From: Anaerolineae bacterium
Lineage (GTDB): Bacteria > Chloroflexota > Anaerolineae > 4572-78 > J111
Assembly (NCBI GenBank): GCA_023151115.1
Contig: JAKLJP010000070.1
Span: forward strand, 1 to 27,877
DNA length: 27,877 nt
Reading direction: 5' to 3'
In this document: in pieces, positions 14,255-21,248 of the stretch
Layout: each line of letters begins with the position of its first letter
How positions within the stretch are numbered: position 1 is the first letter of the stretch
Made by a program: the position numbers and the translations under genes
The notes under the pieces: generated by a model
The model's database searches: none
Seen by the model: the letters and a program-made list of their open reading frames with translations, nothing else
What the model was told of the DNA's origin: nothing

Positions 14255-14951
14255 TCCCTTTGCCTGTGATAATCCACCCCTTGCGCACGGCATACATCAC
14301 CGCTTCGGTTCGGGAACTGACACCCAATTTAGAGAAAATATTTGAAAGATGGGCCTGCACGGTGCGATCACTAATGAACAGGTTTTTACCAATCTGTTTG
14401 TTGCTCAAGCCTTCGCCCACCAATTGCAGAATGCCCAATTCGCGCTCGGTCAATCCATCATACTGATCCTGTCCCCCGGATAAAACATCAGGTAAACTTT
14501 TGCCGCTGGTAAATTGGGCTACTACTTTACCCGCTACGGTGGGGGCCAGGGCCGACTGACCGGCGGCCACCGTTCGAATGGCCCGGACTAATTCATCAAT
14601 CTCGGCTGTTTTTAATAAATAGCCATTGGCCCCCGCTTGCAGCAGGGCAAAAACATATTCGTCATCGTCGTGAGCGGTTAGCACCAGCACATTTACCCCC
14701 GGACATTCGGCCTTAATCCGGCGAGTTGCCTCTACCCCCGACATTTTGGGCATGCGTACATCCATTACCACCACATCAGGCTGGAGTTCATGGGCCAGTC
14801 GAACCACTTCCTCGCCATCGGCGGCTTCGCCGGTGATCTGAAAATCCGGCTGGCGCTCCAATAATTCACGGGTGCCAGAACGCACTACAGCGTGGTCGTC
14901 GGCCAGCAGCAGCCTGATCCGTTTGGGTTGGTCTAAGGGGGTCACACTCAT
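14247..14951 (-). CDS. NarL-family response regulator
   Basis: 234 residues. The receiver domain has [11 protein letters not shown], phospho-acceptor D64 ([13 protein letters not shown]), the Thr in [11 protein letters not shown] and Lys in YLLKTAE. The LuxR HTH reads [20 protein letters not shown] and then [19 protein letters not shown] 14951 has AGGGA about 8 bases upstream. It is the first gene of the operon and overlaps the binding lipoprotein by 8 bp. The likely phosphodonor is the dCache kinase two genes downstream. Compared with the DevR-like protein at 8701 it has a longer linker ([17 protein letters not shown]) and a different recognition helix (RTVQAHLS against GTVRNYVS), so it should read different DNA sites. 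Confidence 0.94.
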   Translation of the reverse strand: MSVTPLDQPKRIRLLLADDHAVVRSGTRELLERQPDFQITGEAADGEEVVRLAHELQPDVVVMDVRMPKMSGVEATRRIKAECPGVNVLVLTAHDDDEYVFALLQAGANGYLLKTAEIDELVRAIRTVAAGQSALAPTVAGKVVAQFTSGKSLPDVLSGGQDQYDGLTERELGILQLVGEGLSNKQIGKNLFISDRTVQAHLSNIFSKLGVSSRTEAVMYAVRKGWIITGKGND

Positions 14952-14995
14952 AATTTTCTATCCCTTTGTCTCTACGGTAATTTGTTTCCACCCTG

Positions 14996-15023
14996 ATTAT
15001 ACCACCTTCGGAAAAGGTGACAA
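14996..15023 (-). promoter_or_regulatory. sigma70-type promoter of the regulator-lipoprotein-kinase operon
   Basis: On the minus strand TTGTCA (15023-15018), a 16-base spacer and TATAAT (15001-14996). Predicted start near 14989, about 38 bases before ATG 14951. Confidence 0.75.
15003..15019. promoter_or_regulatory. operator-like inverted repeat within promoter spacer
   Basis: CACCTTCGGAAAAGGTG: perfect 6-bp arms around CGGAA, lying almost exactly between the -35 and -10 boxes of the minus-strand promoter. A protein bound here would block RNA polymerase, so it is a good candidate for repression or autoregulation of the three-gene operon. Confidence 0.5.
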
Positions 15024-15056
15024 AAGCATGTGGCAACTTGAAAAAGGTTCGAGATT

Positions 15057-15084
15057 TTGTAAAAACTCGTTCTTTTTGTATGAT
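15057..15084 (+). promoter_or_regulatory. candidate promoter for the MEMO1-like gene
   Basis: TTGTAA (15057-15062), a 16-base spacer and TATGAT (15079-15084): 4 of 6 and 5 of 6 consensus bases. Leader of about 50 bases to ATG 15141. Confidence 0.4.
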
Positions 15085-15140
15085 GTAGAAATAATTCGCG
15101 CCACTTTTAGCAACCTACAAAAATTAGCCCAGGGATAAGG

Positions 15141-16361
15141 ATGAATCATCTCGACAAACCCAAAATCGGCAATATTAATGTTCAGCGGACGCTTTACCAG
15201 GGCGAACCGGTGTTTGTAATTCAGGATCGCTTCAAGCTAACCGAAGCGGCTATTGTACTGCCGCAAGTGTTAGGGCCTTTAGTGCTGCTGTGCGATGGAA
15301 CAAATACCCTGCCGGAAATCAAGGCCGCTCTGGAAATCCGGTATGGTCTGCCGCTGCCTGAAGCCACCATCGAAACGATGGTGGCTCAATTCGACCAGGC
15401 GCTCCTCCTGGAAGGAGGCGCCTTTGAGCAGGCCAGGCAGCAGGCCGTAACCCAATACCGGGCCGCTCCTTTCCGCCCGCCGGCGTTGGCCGGCGCTTCC
15501 TACCCCGCCGACCCGCCTGCCCTGCGCCGAATGTTGCAAGGCTACCTGGACCAAGTGGTTAAGGTTCCGGCAGTTTCGCCGGCCAGCCGGGCGATTATCA
15601 GCCCGCATATTGATTATCAGCGGGGCGGTCTGACCTATGCTCAAGTCTGGGCCAGCGCCGCCGAAGCAGTCCAACAAGCTGAGTTCGTCATTATCCTGGC
15701 CACCGATCATAACGGCGCTCAGCCGGGCGCGCTTAGTTTAACCTGTCAAAATTATGCCTCTCCATTAGGGGTGATGCCCACCGACACAGCCCTGGTCGAG
15801 CGGTTGGCTCAGGCCCTGGGCCCGGAAAATGTATTTGCCGGGGAGCTGCTGCACCGCGACGAGTGGTCCATTGAATTGGTGCTGGTTTGGCTGCAATATC
15901 TGCGCGGTGAAAAGCCTTGCCCGATTTTGCCTGTTCTGTGTGGCTCGTTCTTCCATTTTATGATGGGTCAGGCCAACATTGAGGCCCAACCTAAATTTGA
16001 CATCTTCCTTGACATTTTGCGCCAGGAGATGAGCCAGCGTCGAACCCTGATTGTTGCCTCAGGAGATCTGGCTCATATGGGGCCGGCCTTCGATGGACCG
16101 CCGCTTGACTCAGCCGCGCACGCGCAAATGAAAGTTGATGATACCATCCTAATGGAGACACTAGCTCAGGGCAAGGCCAGTGCCTTCTTTGAGTTGATGA
16201 AAGGACAACAATACGAGCGTAATGTTTGCGGCCTGTCGCCTTTCTATTTTACCCTCGGTGCCCTCGGCCAGAGCCGGGGCCAGGTTATTGCCTATGATCG
16301 CTGTCCGGCGGATAATCGCCATACCTCGTTTGTTTCAATTTGTGGCATGGTCTTAGAGTAG
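15141..16361 (+). CDS. MEMO1 / AmmeMemoRadiSam system protein B-like, with N-terminal extension
   Basis: 406 residues. From about 115 it follows the MEMO1 fold, related to class III extradiol dioxygenases: PPALAGASYPADPPALRRML, AIISPHIDYQRGG (H156), ILATDHNGAQPG, HRDEWSIELVLVWLQYL, LPVLCGSF, ASGDLAHMGPAFD and CGLSPFYFTLGAL. The His/Asp positions that would hold metal are kept (HIDY, DHNG, GDLAHMG). In AmmeMemoRadiSam loci this family sits with an AMMECR1 protein and a radical SAM enzyme; neither is in this window. Residues 1-115 are an added domain with a PqqD-like look (VLPQVLGPLVLLCDGTNTLP, EIKAALEIRYG), which would suit peptide binding next to a radical SAM partner; this is weak. The linker codons form two strong hairpins. 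Function remains unknown. Confidence 0.82.
   Translation: MNHLDKPKIGNINVQRTLYQGEPVFVIQDRFKLTEAAIVLPQVLGPLVLLCDGTNTLPEIKAALEIRYGLPLPEATIETMVAQFDQALLLEGGAFEQARQQAVTQYRAAPFRPPALAGASYPADPPALRRMLQGYLDQVVKVPAVSPASRAIISPHIDYQRGGLTYAQVWASAAEAVQQAEFVIILATDHNGAQPGALSLTCQNYASPLGVMPTDTALVERLAQALGPENVFAGELLHRDEWSIELVLVWLQYLRGEKPCPILPVLCGSFFHFMMGQANIEAQPKFDIFLDILRQEMSQRRTLIVASGDLAHMGPAFDGPPLDSAAHAQMKVDDTILMETLAQGKASAFFELMKGQQYERNVCGLSPFYFTLGALGQSRGQVIAYDRCPADNRHTSFVSICGMVLE
15363..15422 (+). repeat. two adjacent perfect or near-perfect hairpins inside coding sequence
   Basis: GCCACCATCG-AAA-CGATGGTGGC (15363-15385) is a perfect 10-bp stem. Twelve bases later GGCGCTCCT (from 15398) pairs with AGGAGGCGCC (15413-15422) with one bulged G. 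Both fall in the codons just before the MEMO1 domain begins. Confidence 0.6.
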
Positions 16362-16367
16362 CAGCTT

Positions 16368-17048
16368 ATGGCAACGCCTCGGCGGAGGAAGCGTCGTTAT
16401 TACCCCGCTCAACCGTCCCAAACCCCTACAGCGGCTTCCTCGGAGCAACACCGGACGCTCATCTTCTGCAAACCCTACAAAGTGCTGAGCAGTTTTACCG
16501 ACCCCGAGGGACATGCCACCTTGAGTGATTACATCCAGGCGCCGGGGGTTTATGCTGCCGGACGATTAGACTATGACAGCGAAGGGCTGCTGATCCTCAC
16601 CTCAGACGGGCAGTTGGCTCATCGGATTACCCATCCCAAGTACAAACTCACCAAAATTTATTGGATCCAAGTAGAAAACATCCCTACCGAAGCAGCTTTG
16701 AACCAACTCCGCCAGGGAGTTGTCATTCAAGGTCAACGGACTCGCCCGGCGGAAGTAAAACTCCTCCCCGGTCAGCCGGATATTTTTCCTCGCTCCGAAC
16801 CCATCCGCTATCGCCCGACCATTCCTACGGCCTGGTTAGAAATCCGGCTGCGGGAGGGTCGCAAACGGCAGATCCGGCGGATGACAGCAGCCGTAGGCCA
16901 TCCTACCCTGCGGCTCATCCGCATTGCCATCGGCCCGCTGACCCTTGGCTCACTGACCCCCGGTCAGTGGCGTGATTTGACCAGGACCGAATTAAAATTG
17001 TTGCAGCAACTTTTAAGTTATACCCAACGCATTTCAAAATTTCCGTAG
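16368..17048 (+). CDS. rluE: RluE-type 23S rRNA pseudouridine synthase
   Basis: 226 residues. After a basic, Gln/Pro-rich N-terminus (about 27 residues) it follows E. coli RluE closely: LIFCKPYKVLSSFTDPEGHA, GVYAAGRLDYDSEGLLILTS with catalytic D68, THPKYKLTKIYWIQVENIPT, PIRYRPTIPTAWLEIRL and EGRKRQIRRMTAAVGHPTLR. RluE makes pseudouridine at 23S rRNA position 2457 (E. coli numbering); there is no S4 domain, as expected for this subfamily. It starts 6 bp after the MEMO1-like stop with no good ribosome site, so translation is probably coupled. The last codons (ISKFP) and the TAG stop at 17046-17048 lie inside a hairpin repeat also present at 21117, so the C-terminus has been reshaped by that element. 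Confidence 0.93.
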   Translation: MATPRRRKRRYYPAQPSQTPTAASSEQHRTLIFCKPYKVLSSFTDPEGHATLSDYIQAPGVYAAGRLDYDSEGLLILTSDGQLAHRITHPKYKLTKIYWIQVENIPTEAALNQLRQGVVIQGQRTRPAEVKLLPGQPDIFPRSEPIRYRPTIPTAWLEIRLREGRKRQIRRMTAAVGHPTLRLIRIAIGPLTLGSLTPGQWRDLTRTELKLLQQLLSYTQRISKFP

Positions 17049-17105
17049 CTGACGCATCCCTATGCATCAGCGGACGGCATAGGGATGCCGTCCTACAGAA
17101 ATTTT
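17036..17105. repeat. hairpin repeat, copy 1
   Basis: Core arms GCATCCCTATGC (17054-17065) and GCATAGGGATGC (17077-17088), outer arms AAAATTTC (17036-17043) and GAAATTTT (17098-17105), and CGTAG/CTAC between. The sequence CGTAGCTG.CGCATCCCTATG.GTCAGCG recurs at 21117-21197. The copy contains the stop codon of the pseudouridine synthase and could act as its terminator. Confidence 0.85.
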
Positions 17106-17190
17106 AGCGTGTTTAGTATAGTTTCCCCGTAGTTTGCCCCCAAAAAAGAAAAACCCCATGATTTTGGGCTGACACCCAGGCCCGGTTGAG

Positions 17191-17207
17191 ATTACAATAT
17201 CTGTAAT
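17191..17207. promoter_or_regulatory. inverted repeat upstream of metalloprotease
   Basis: ATTACAATATCTGTAAT has 6-bp arms around ATATC, 26 bp before ATG 17233, preceded by TTGAGA at 17187. It may be an operator in the protease promoter; evidence is positional only. Confidence 0.35.
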
Positions 17208-17232
17208 TTCAATACCTACCTGGACCAGTTCT

Positions 17233-19245
17233 ATGCGCCTCCGATTACCCTCTTCAATTTGTAAAGTTTTGCCGCTTATTTGTTTGAGTTGTGGTCTAAA
17301 TCTAGTAATGGTTAGCACAGCGATGGGCCACCAAACCAACAACGAGCCTGGTTCTAACCATCCCAACCTGGTTTCCGCTAAAACTCAAGTTGATGCCTTC
17401 ATTCTAATGACAAGCAGTAATCAAACGCAGCTAACCCAAATACAAAATATGATCAAACTTAATGGAGGGCAACCCATCCATACCCTGCCCCATCAGGCAG
17501 TAATCGCTCGGGTACCGGCAGAACTGCTTGGGCAACTAAAAAATTTACCCGGAGTTGCCGGCCTTTTCACCCAGGCCGTTGAGTTAGCCACAATGGATGT
17601 ATATGGCCCTGCTATGCGCAGTTTTGCCAATGCCTGGAACAGTTTGGTAACGCCTGAGGCTATGGTTTCAAACGAAAATTTGTTAACCCAAGCCCATCCC
17701 GATGATCCCCCTGATGCCCTTACAGCCCCAGAGATCTCTTCAATAGGAACATTAAGCACTCCTTGTGACCCCAATTCTATTACACCGGACTACTGTCGAA
17801 CCAGCGAATATATGGCCGGTTCGGTGGCTGTCGGTATTATCCTGATCGAAAGTAACGGGAGTATAGATCCTTCGACCGAAAATTGGACCTCGGATGAAAA
17901 ACAGCTTGTCTTCAATGAGTTGATGGCTGCACTTAATTGGTGGGCCAAATTAGAACCCAGAGCGCATTTAAGCTTTGTTTACGACGATCATTTTTCTACC
18001 CCCCTACCCAGCAGTTATGAACCGATTACCCGAAGTATGATCGATCAGCAGTACTGGATAAGCGATACCATGAGCGCCCTGGGATATAATGCCCCCTCTT
18101 ATTTTACCCGTGTCCGCGATTACAATAATGCCCTGCGGACTGTCTATCAAACTGATTGGGCTTTCACCGTTTTTGTTGTTGACAGCTCTGCTGACAATGA
18201 TCATCGGTTTAAGGATAATTATTTTGCCTATGCCTATTTGGGTGGCCCCTTTATGGTGATGACTTACGGTAATAACGGCTATGGGCCAAACAATATGGAT
18301 GCCGTTGCCGCCCACGAGATTGGGCACATTTTCCATGCGCTCGATCAGTATTCCGGGGCTGCGCAGGATTGCACACGCCGTTCAGGTTATTTATATGTCG
18401 AAAATTTTAACAGCCAGTACGGTAACTGTCCCTCGAATGTCAACAGCATTATGCGCGGTCAGGTCTATCCTTATACAACCAAGGCGATTGATCCCTATGC
18501 CGCCGGACAAATCGGCTGGCGCGATAGTGATAAAGACAACATTTTCGATCCTTTAGATGTAGAATTGAGTATATCCCTGGATGAAGTTATCAAAAGCGAT
18601 CAGCGCCTTGTTGCCAGCGGCGTAGCTGATATTTCGCCATATCCCTCCCTTAACCCGTACCGCGCCAGCACCACAATCAATACCATCACCCAGGTTAAAT
18701 ATCGTTTGAATTATGGGAATTGGCGGCAAGCTATAGCCAACGACAATGCCTTTGATGAAACCTTTGAAGAATATAGCTTTACCTCTCCCCCTCTTGCGAC
18801 TGGGTTACATATTTTAGAGGTAGCTGCCTTTGATTCTGCCGGTAACATCTCCAATAACTTTGCCACCGAAACTTTACTCTTTCCCGATCCTTTAGACCCC
18901 GGTCCCAATACCGATCTCTATCTTCCCAATAAGACAATTACTAATCAAGCGGTCACTGTCAATGGTATTGCTTACCATAGTCAGGAAGGTTCGATTGTTC
19001 AAGTAGAATATCGAATAAATGGTGGCCTGTGGCAGCCGGCTCAAGCTCAGGACGGCGCGTTCAACAGCAATTATGAACCGTTTGCCTTAACTCTTGATTT
19101 AACTGAAGCAGGAGTATATGTCATTGAAACTTTTGCTAGTGACACATTTGGCAATAATGAAATCAATTTTGCCCACCGAGAAATTCAAGTTACTCAACCT
19201 CAAGCTGCTCATATCTTTCTACCCATTGTAGCTAGTGGTAAGTAA
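17233..19245 (+). CDS. secreted metzincin-type zinc metalloprotease with tandem beta-sandwich repeats
   Basis: 670 residues. A signal peptide (about 1-31) is followed by a propeptide-like domain (VDAFILMTSSNQTQLTQIQN, HQAVIARVPAELLGQLKNLP) with an inhibitor-I9-like look. The catalytic motif is HEIGHIFHALDQY: H361, E362, H365 and D371, that is HExxH with Asp in the third ligand position as in snapalysin. A Met-turn, NSIMRG with M407, lies 42 residues on, which supports a metzincin. The metzincin Gly at position 8 of the motif is replaced by His. Then two repeats of about 110 residues share VKYRLNYGNWRQA / VEYRINGGLWQPA, NAFDE / GAFNS and VAAFDSAGN / TFASDTFGN. The C-terminus ends HIFLPIVASGK, a tail type common in exported Chloroflexota proteins. 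The substrate is unknown. No strong ribosome site is seen. Confidence 0.88.
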   Translation: MRLRLPSSICKVLPLICLSCGLNLVMVSTAMGHQTNNEPGSNHPNLVSAKTQVDAFILMTSSNQTQLTQIQNMIKLNGGQPIHTLPHQAVIARVPAELLGQLKNLPGVAGLFTQAVELATMDVYGPAMRSFANAWNSLVTPEAMVSNENLLTQAHPDDPPDALTAPEISSIGTLSTPCDPNSITPDYCRTSEYMAGSVAVGIILIESNGSIDPSTENWTSDEKQLVFNELMAALNWWAKLEPRAHLSFVYDDHFSTPLPSSYEPITRSMIDQQYWISDTMSALGYNAPSYFTRVRDYNNALRTVYQTDWAFTVFVVDSSADNDHRFKDNYFAYAYLGGPFMVMTYGNNGYGPNNMDAVAAHEIGHIFHALDQYSGAAQDCTRRSGYLYVENFNSQYGNCPSNVNSIMRGQVYPYTTKAIDPYAAGQIGWRDSDKDNIFDPLDVELSISLDEVIKSDQRLVASGVADISPYPSLNPYRASTTINTITQVKYRLNYGNWRQAIANDNAFDETFEEYSFTSPPLATGLHILEVAAFDSAGNISNNFATETLLFPDPLDPGPNTDLYLPNKTITNQAVTVNGIAYHSQEGSIVQVEYRINGGLWQPAQAQDGAFNSNYEPFALTLDLTEAGVYVIETFASDTFGNNEINFAHREIQVTQPQAAHIFLPIVASGK

Positions 19246-19304
19246 CGAGCAATCCCCTTCCATTTTGACGCATGTAGATATATAATGAAAGAAAGTAAAC
19301 ACAA

Positions 19305-20405
19305 ATGTGGACATTTTTTGATCAGGTTAGATATACTGTGAGCAGTGTTGAAGAAGTACAACATAAAGAAATGCAGGCGTTGAGTCAAAGGTTGAACCAA
19401 GATCTTATCACGCTTGCCGCTTCGCTAAAAGGCCGGCTTTCTCCCCGCGAAGAAGATACCCTGGCCAACCTCTTTCAGGTTCAAATGAATCTGCAAGCTC
19501 TTCTCAATGAAGCCTCGCCAAAACCTAATAACGTCTCTTCGGGTACGCTGCCCTCTCCTGATCAATCCAGGGATGCTGATAGTATTGCCTACGCTCAAGC
19601 GCTGCAATATGCCCGCGATTTTGTAAAAGCGATGCGTCAAAAGAAGGAGCATCAGCGTCGTTTAGAGTTAACCTCGCAGCAGCTTATCCGAGCCGAGAAA
19701 CTGGCTACAGTAGGCCAGGTGGCCGCTACCGTCGCCCACGAATTAAATAATATTCTTACCCCCTTGCTTATGTATGCCAAGTTAATTTACAAAGAAACTA
19801 CGGGCGATGGAAATTCCGAAGTGGCTGAATTTGCCAGTCAGATCACCAAGATTGCTAATCGTGCTTCTGATATGTTAAGACAACTGGTTGATGCTTCACG
19901 GAACGAGTCGGCCATAACCCTTCCTGTAGATATAGTAAAAGTTATCAATAACGCGTTGACTTTACTTGCCCCCCGGATGAGCAATCAAAATATTAACTTT
20001 AAGCTAAGATATTCTGATCATCTACCCCTGGTGATGGCAAATCCCGGTCAAATAGAACAAGTTTTTATCAACATCGCTCTTAACGCCTGCGATGCTATGG
20101 CCGAGGGCGGTACTTTTACCGTTACGATTACCCCCGAAGTGGGTCAAACCAACTTTGAAGCGTCCCACCACTTTATCAATGTATATTTAAGCGACACGGG
20201 TGAAGGCATCGCCAAAGAACATTTGAGTCAAGTTTTTGATCCTTTTTTTACTACCAAAGCCAGGGGAGCCGGCGCGGGTCTCGGCCTGTTTGTTAGTTAT
20301 CTGATTATTAACCAGCATAATGGCCTGATTGAAGTTGAAAGCGAGCAGGGGGTAGGCACAACCTTTTTAGTCAAACTACCAATAGCCAATAGGGACGAGA
20401 ACTAA
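19305..20405 (+). CDS. soluble NtrB-like histidine kinase with N-terminal helical region
   Basis: 366 residues, no membrane segment. An N-terminal helical part (1-125) ends in a coiled coil with AYAQALQYARDFVKAMRQKK. HisKA follows with H145 (VGQVAATVAHELNNILTPL), then HATPase (NIALNACDAMAEGG, LSDTGEGIAKEH, FDPFFTTKARGAGAGLGLFV). No known sensor domain is recognised, so input probably comes through the helical N-terminus or a partner. Its stop overlaps the start of the regulator (TAATG), indicating translational coupling and a dedicated pair. A TATAAT box at 19281-19286 lies 18 bp before the start, but no good -35 box was found. Confidence 0.92.
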   Translation: MWTFFDQVRYTVSSVEEVQHKEMQALSQRLNQDLITLAASLKGRLSPREEDTLANLFQVQMNLQALLNEASPKPNNVSSGTLPSPDQSRDADSIAYAQALQYARDFVKAMRQKKEHQRRLELTSQQLIRAEKLATVGQVAATVAHELNNILTPLLMYAKLIYKETTGDGNSEVAEFASQITKIANRASDMLRQLVDASRNESAITLPVDIVKVINNALTLLAPRMSNQNINFKLRYSDHLPLVMANPGQIEQVFINIALNACDAMAEGGTFTVTITPEVGQTNFEASHHFINVYLSDTGEGIAKEHLSQVFDPFFTTKARGAGAGLGLFVSYLIINQHNGLIEVESEQGVGTTFLVKLPIANRDEN

Positions 20406-21076
20406 TGTTTCCAATTAAAGTATTTATCATAGATGACGATTTTTATGTGCGTCAAGCAACTACCAGCTTATTAACCAAAGATGAACGTACCGAGGTTGTT
20501 GGTTCAGCCGCGAGTATTGCCGAAGCCGACGAAGAATTAAAGCTTTCTTACCCGGATATAATCCTGTTAGATTTGGATTTTAAACACACTGGCGAAAATG
20601 GTATAGACGCTATTGCGTCGCTTAAAACAGCCCTACCCAAAACCAGCATCCTCATTTTTTCCGCAAGCCGGGATGAGAATCTGGTTATCGAAACAATGAA
20701 GGCGGGAGCTGACGGCTATATTTGGAAAAATGATGCAGCCGAAGGTTTGGGCAGTGCTATAGAACGGGTTAAAGAAGGAAATTTTGTCATTACCGAGTCC
20801 ATCGCCCGCCTGATTTACGGTAAAATTACGGGACTGATTGGTGAACGAGCTGCTGAAATATTGCCGGAGAGCAAACGCTACTTTGATTTGACCAAACGGG
20901 TTGAGCAGGTGATGAAACTCTTTTGCATTGATGGCATGACCGCCGGTGAAATTGCCGATACTTTCCACATCTCTGAATATACTGTACGAGGGTATATTAA
21001 AACCGGCTATGAAATTGTAGGCGCTACCAGTCGGCGTGAGGCTTTTCAAAAGCTGGTTGCCCGAGCCGACGAATAA
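20405..21076 (+). CDS. response regulator with divergent LuxR-like HTH
   Basis: 223 residues. The receiver domain has FIIDDDFYVR, phospho-acceptor D56 (DIILLDLDF), Ser in IFSAS and Lys in YIWKND. The C-terminal helix-turn-helix (DLTKRVEQVMKLFCIDGMTA, GEIADTFHISEYTVRGYIKT) is a degenerate GerE/LuxR type: the usual LT.RE..VL opening is replaced. ATG 20405 overlaps the kinase stop by one base. No other output domain. The target genes are unknown; neighbouring kinases are candidates. Confidence 0.9.
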   Translation: MFPIKVFIIDDDFYVRQATTSLLTKDERTEVVGSAASIAEADEELKLSYPDIILLDLDFKHTGENGIDAIASLKTALPKTSILIFSASRDENLVIETMKAGADGYIWKNDAAEGLGSAIERVKEGNFVITESIARLIYGKITGLIGERAAEILPESKRYFDLTKRVEQVMKLFCIDGMTAGEIADTFHISEYTVRGYIKTGYEIVGATSRREAFQKLVARADE

Positions 21077-21116
21077 TCATAAATTAAGCAGGGCTGAAAT
21101 CAACAAATTATACCCA

Positions 21117-21197
21117 GATCCAATTTTTCACCGTAGCTGGCGCATCCCTATGCGTCAGCGGGCGGCATAGGGATGCCCCCCTACGGGAATTTGGATC
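21117..21197. repeat. hairpin repeat, copy 2
   Basis: Same core as copy 1: GCATCCCTATGC (21142-21153) and GCATAGGGATGC (21165-21176), with CCGTAG / CTACGG between and outer arms GATCCAA / TTGGATC. About 50 of 60 central positions match copy 1. Lies between the response regulator and the PAS kinase and may end transcription of the former. Confidence 0.85.
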
Positions 21198-21248
21198 CAC
21201 TGATACCAGTTATTTAGAAGGCCAGGTTCACGTACAAGGAGCAATTAA

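Noticed and set aside
14255..14293. Longer start for the binding lipoprotein
   Set aside because: The added residues would precede the signal peptide and bury it; ATG 14254 gives a standard lipoprotein N-terminus.
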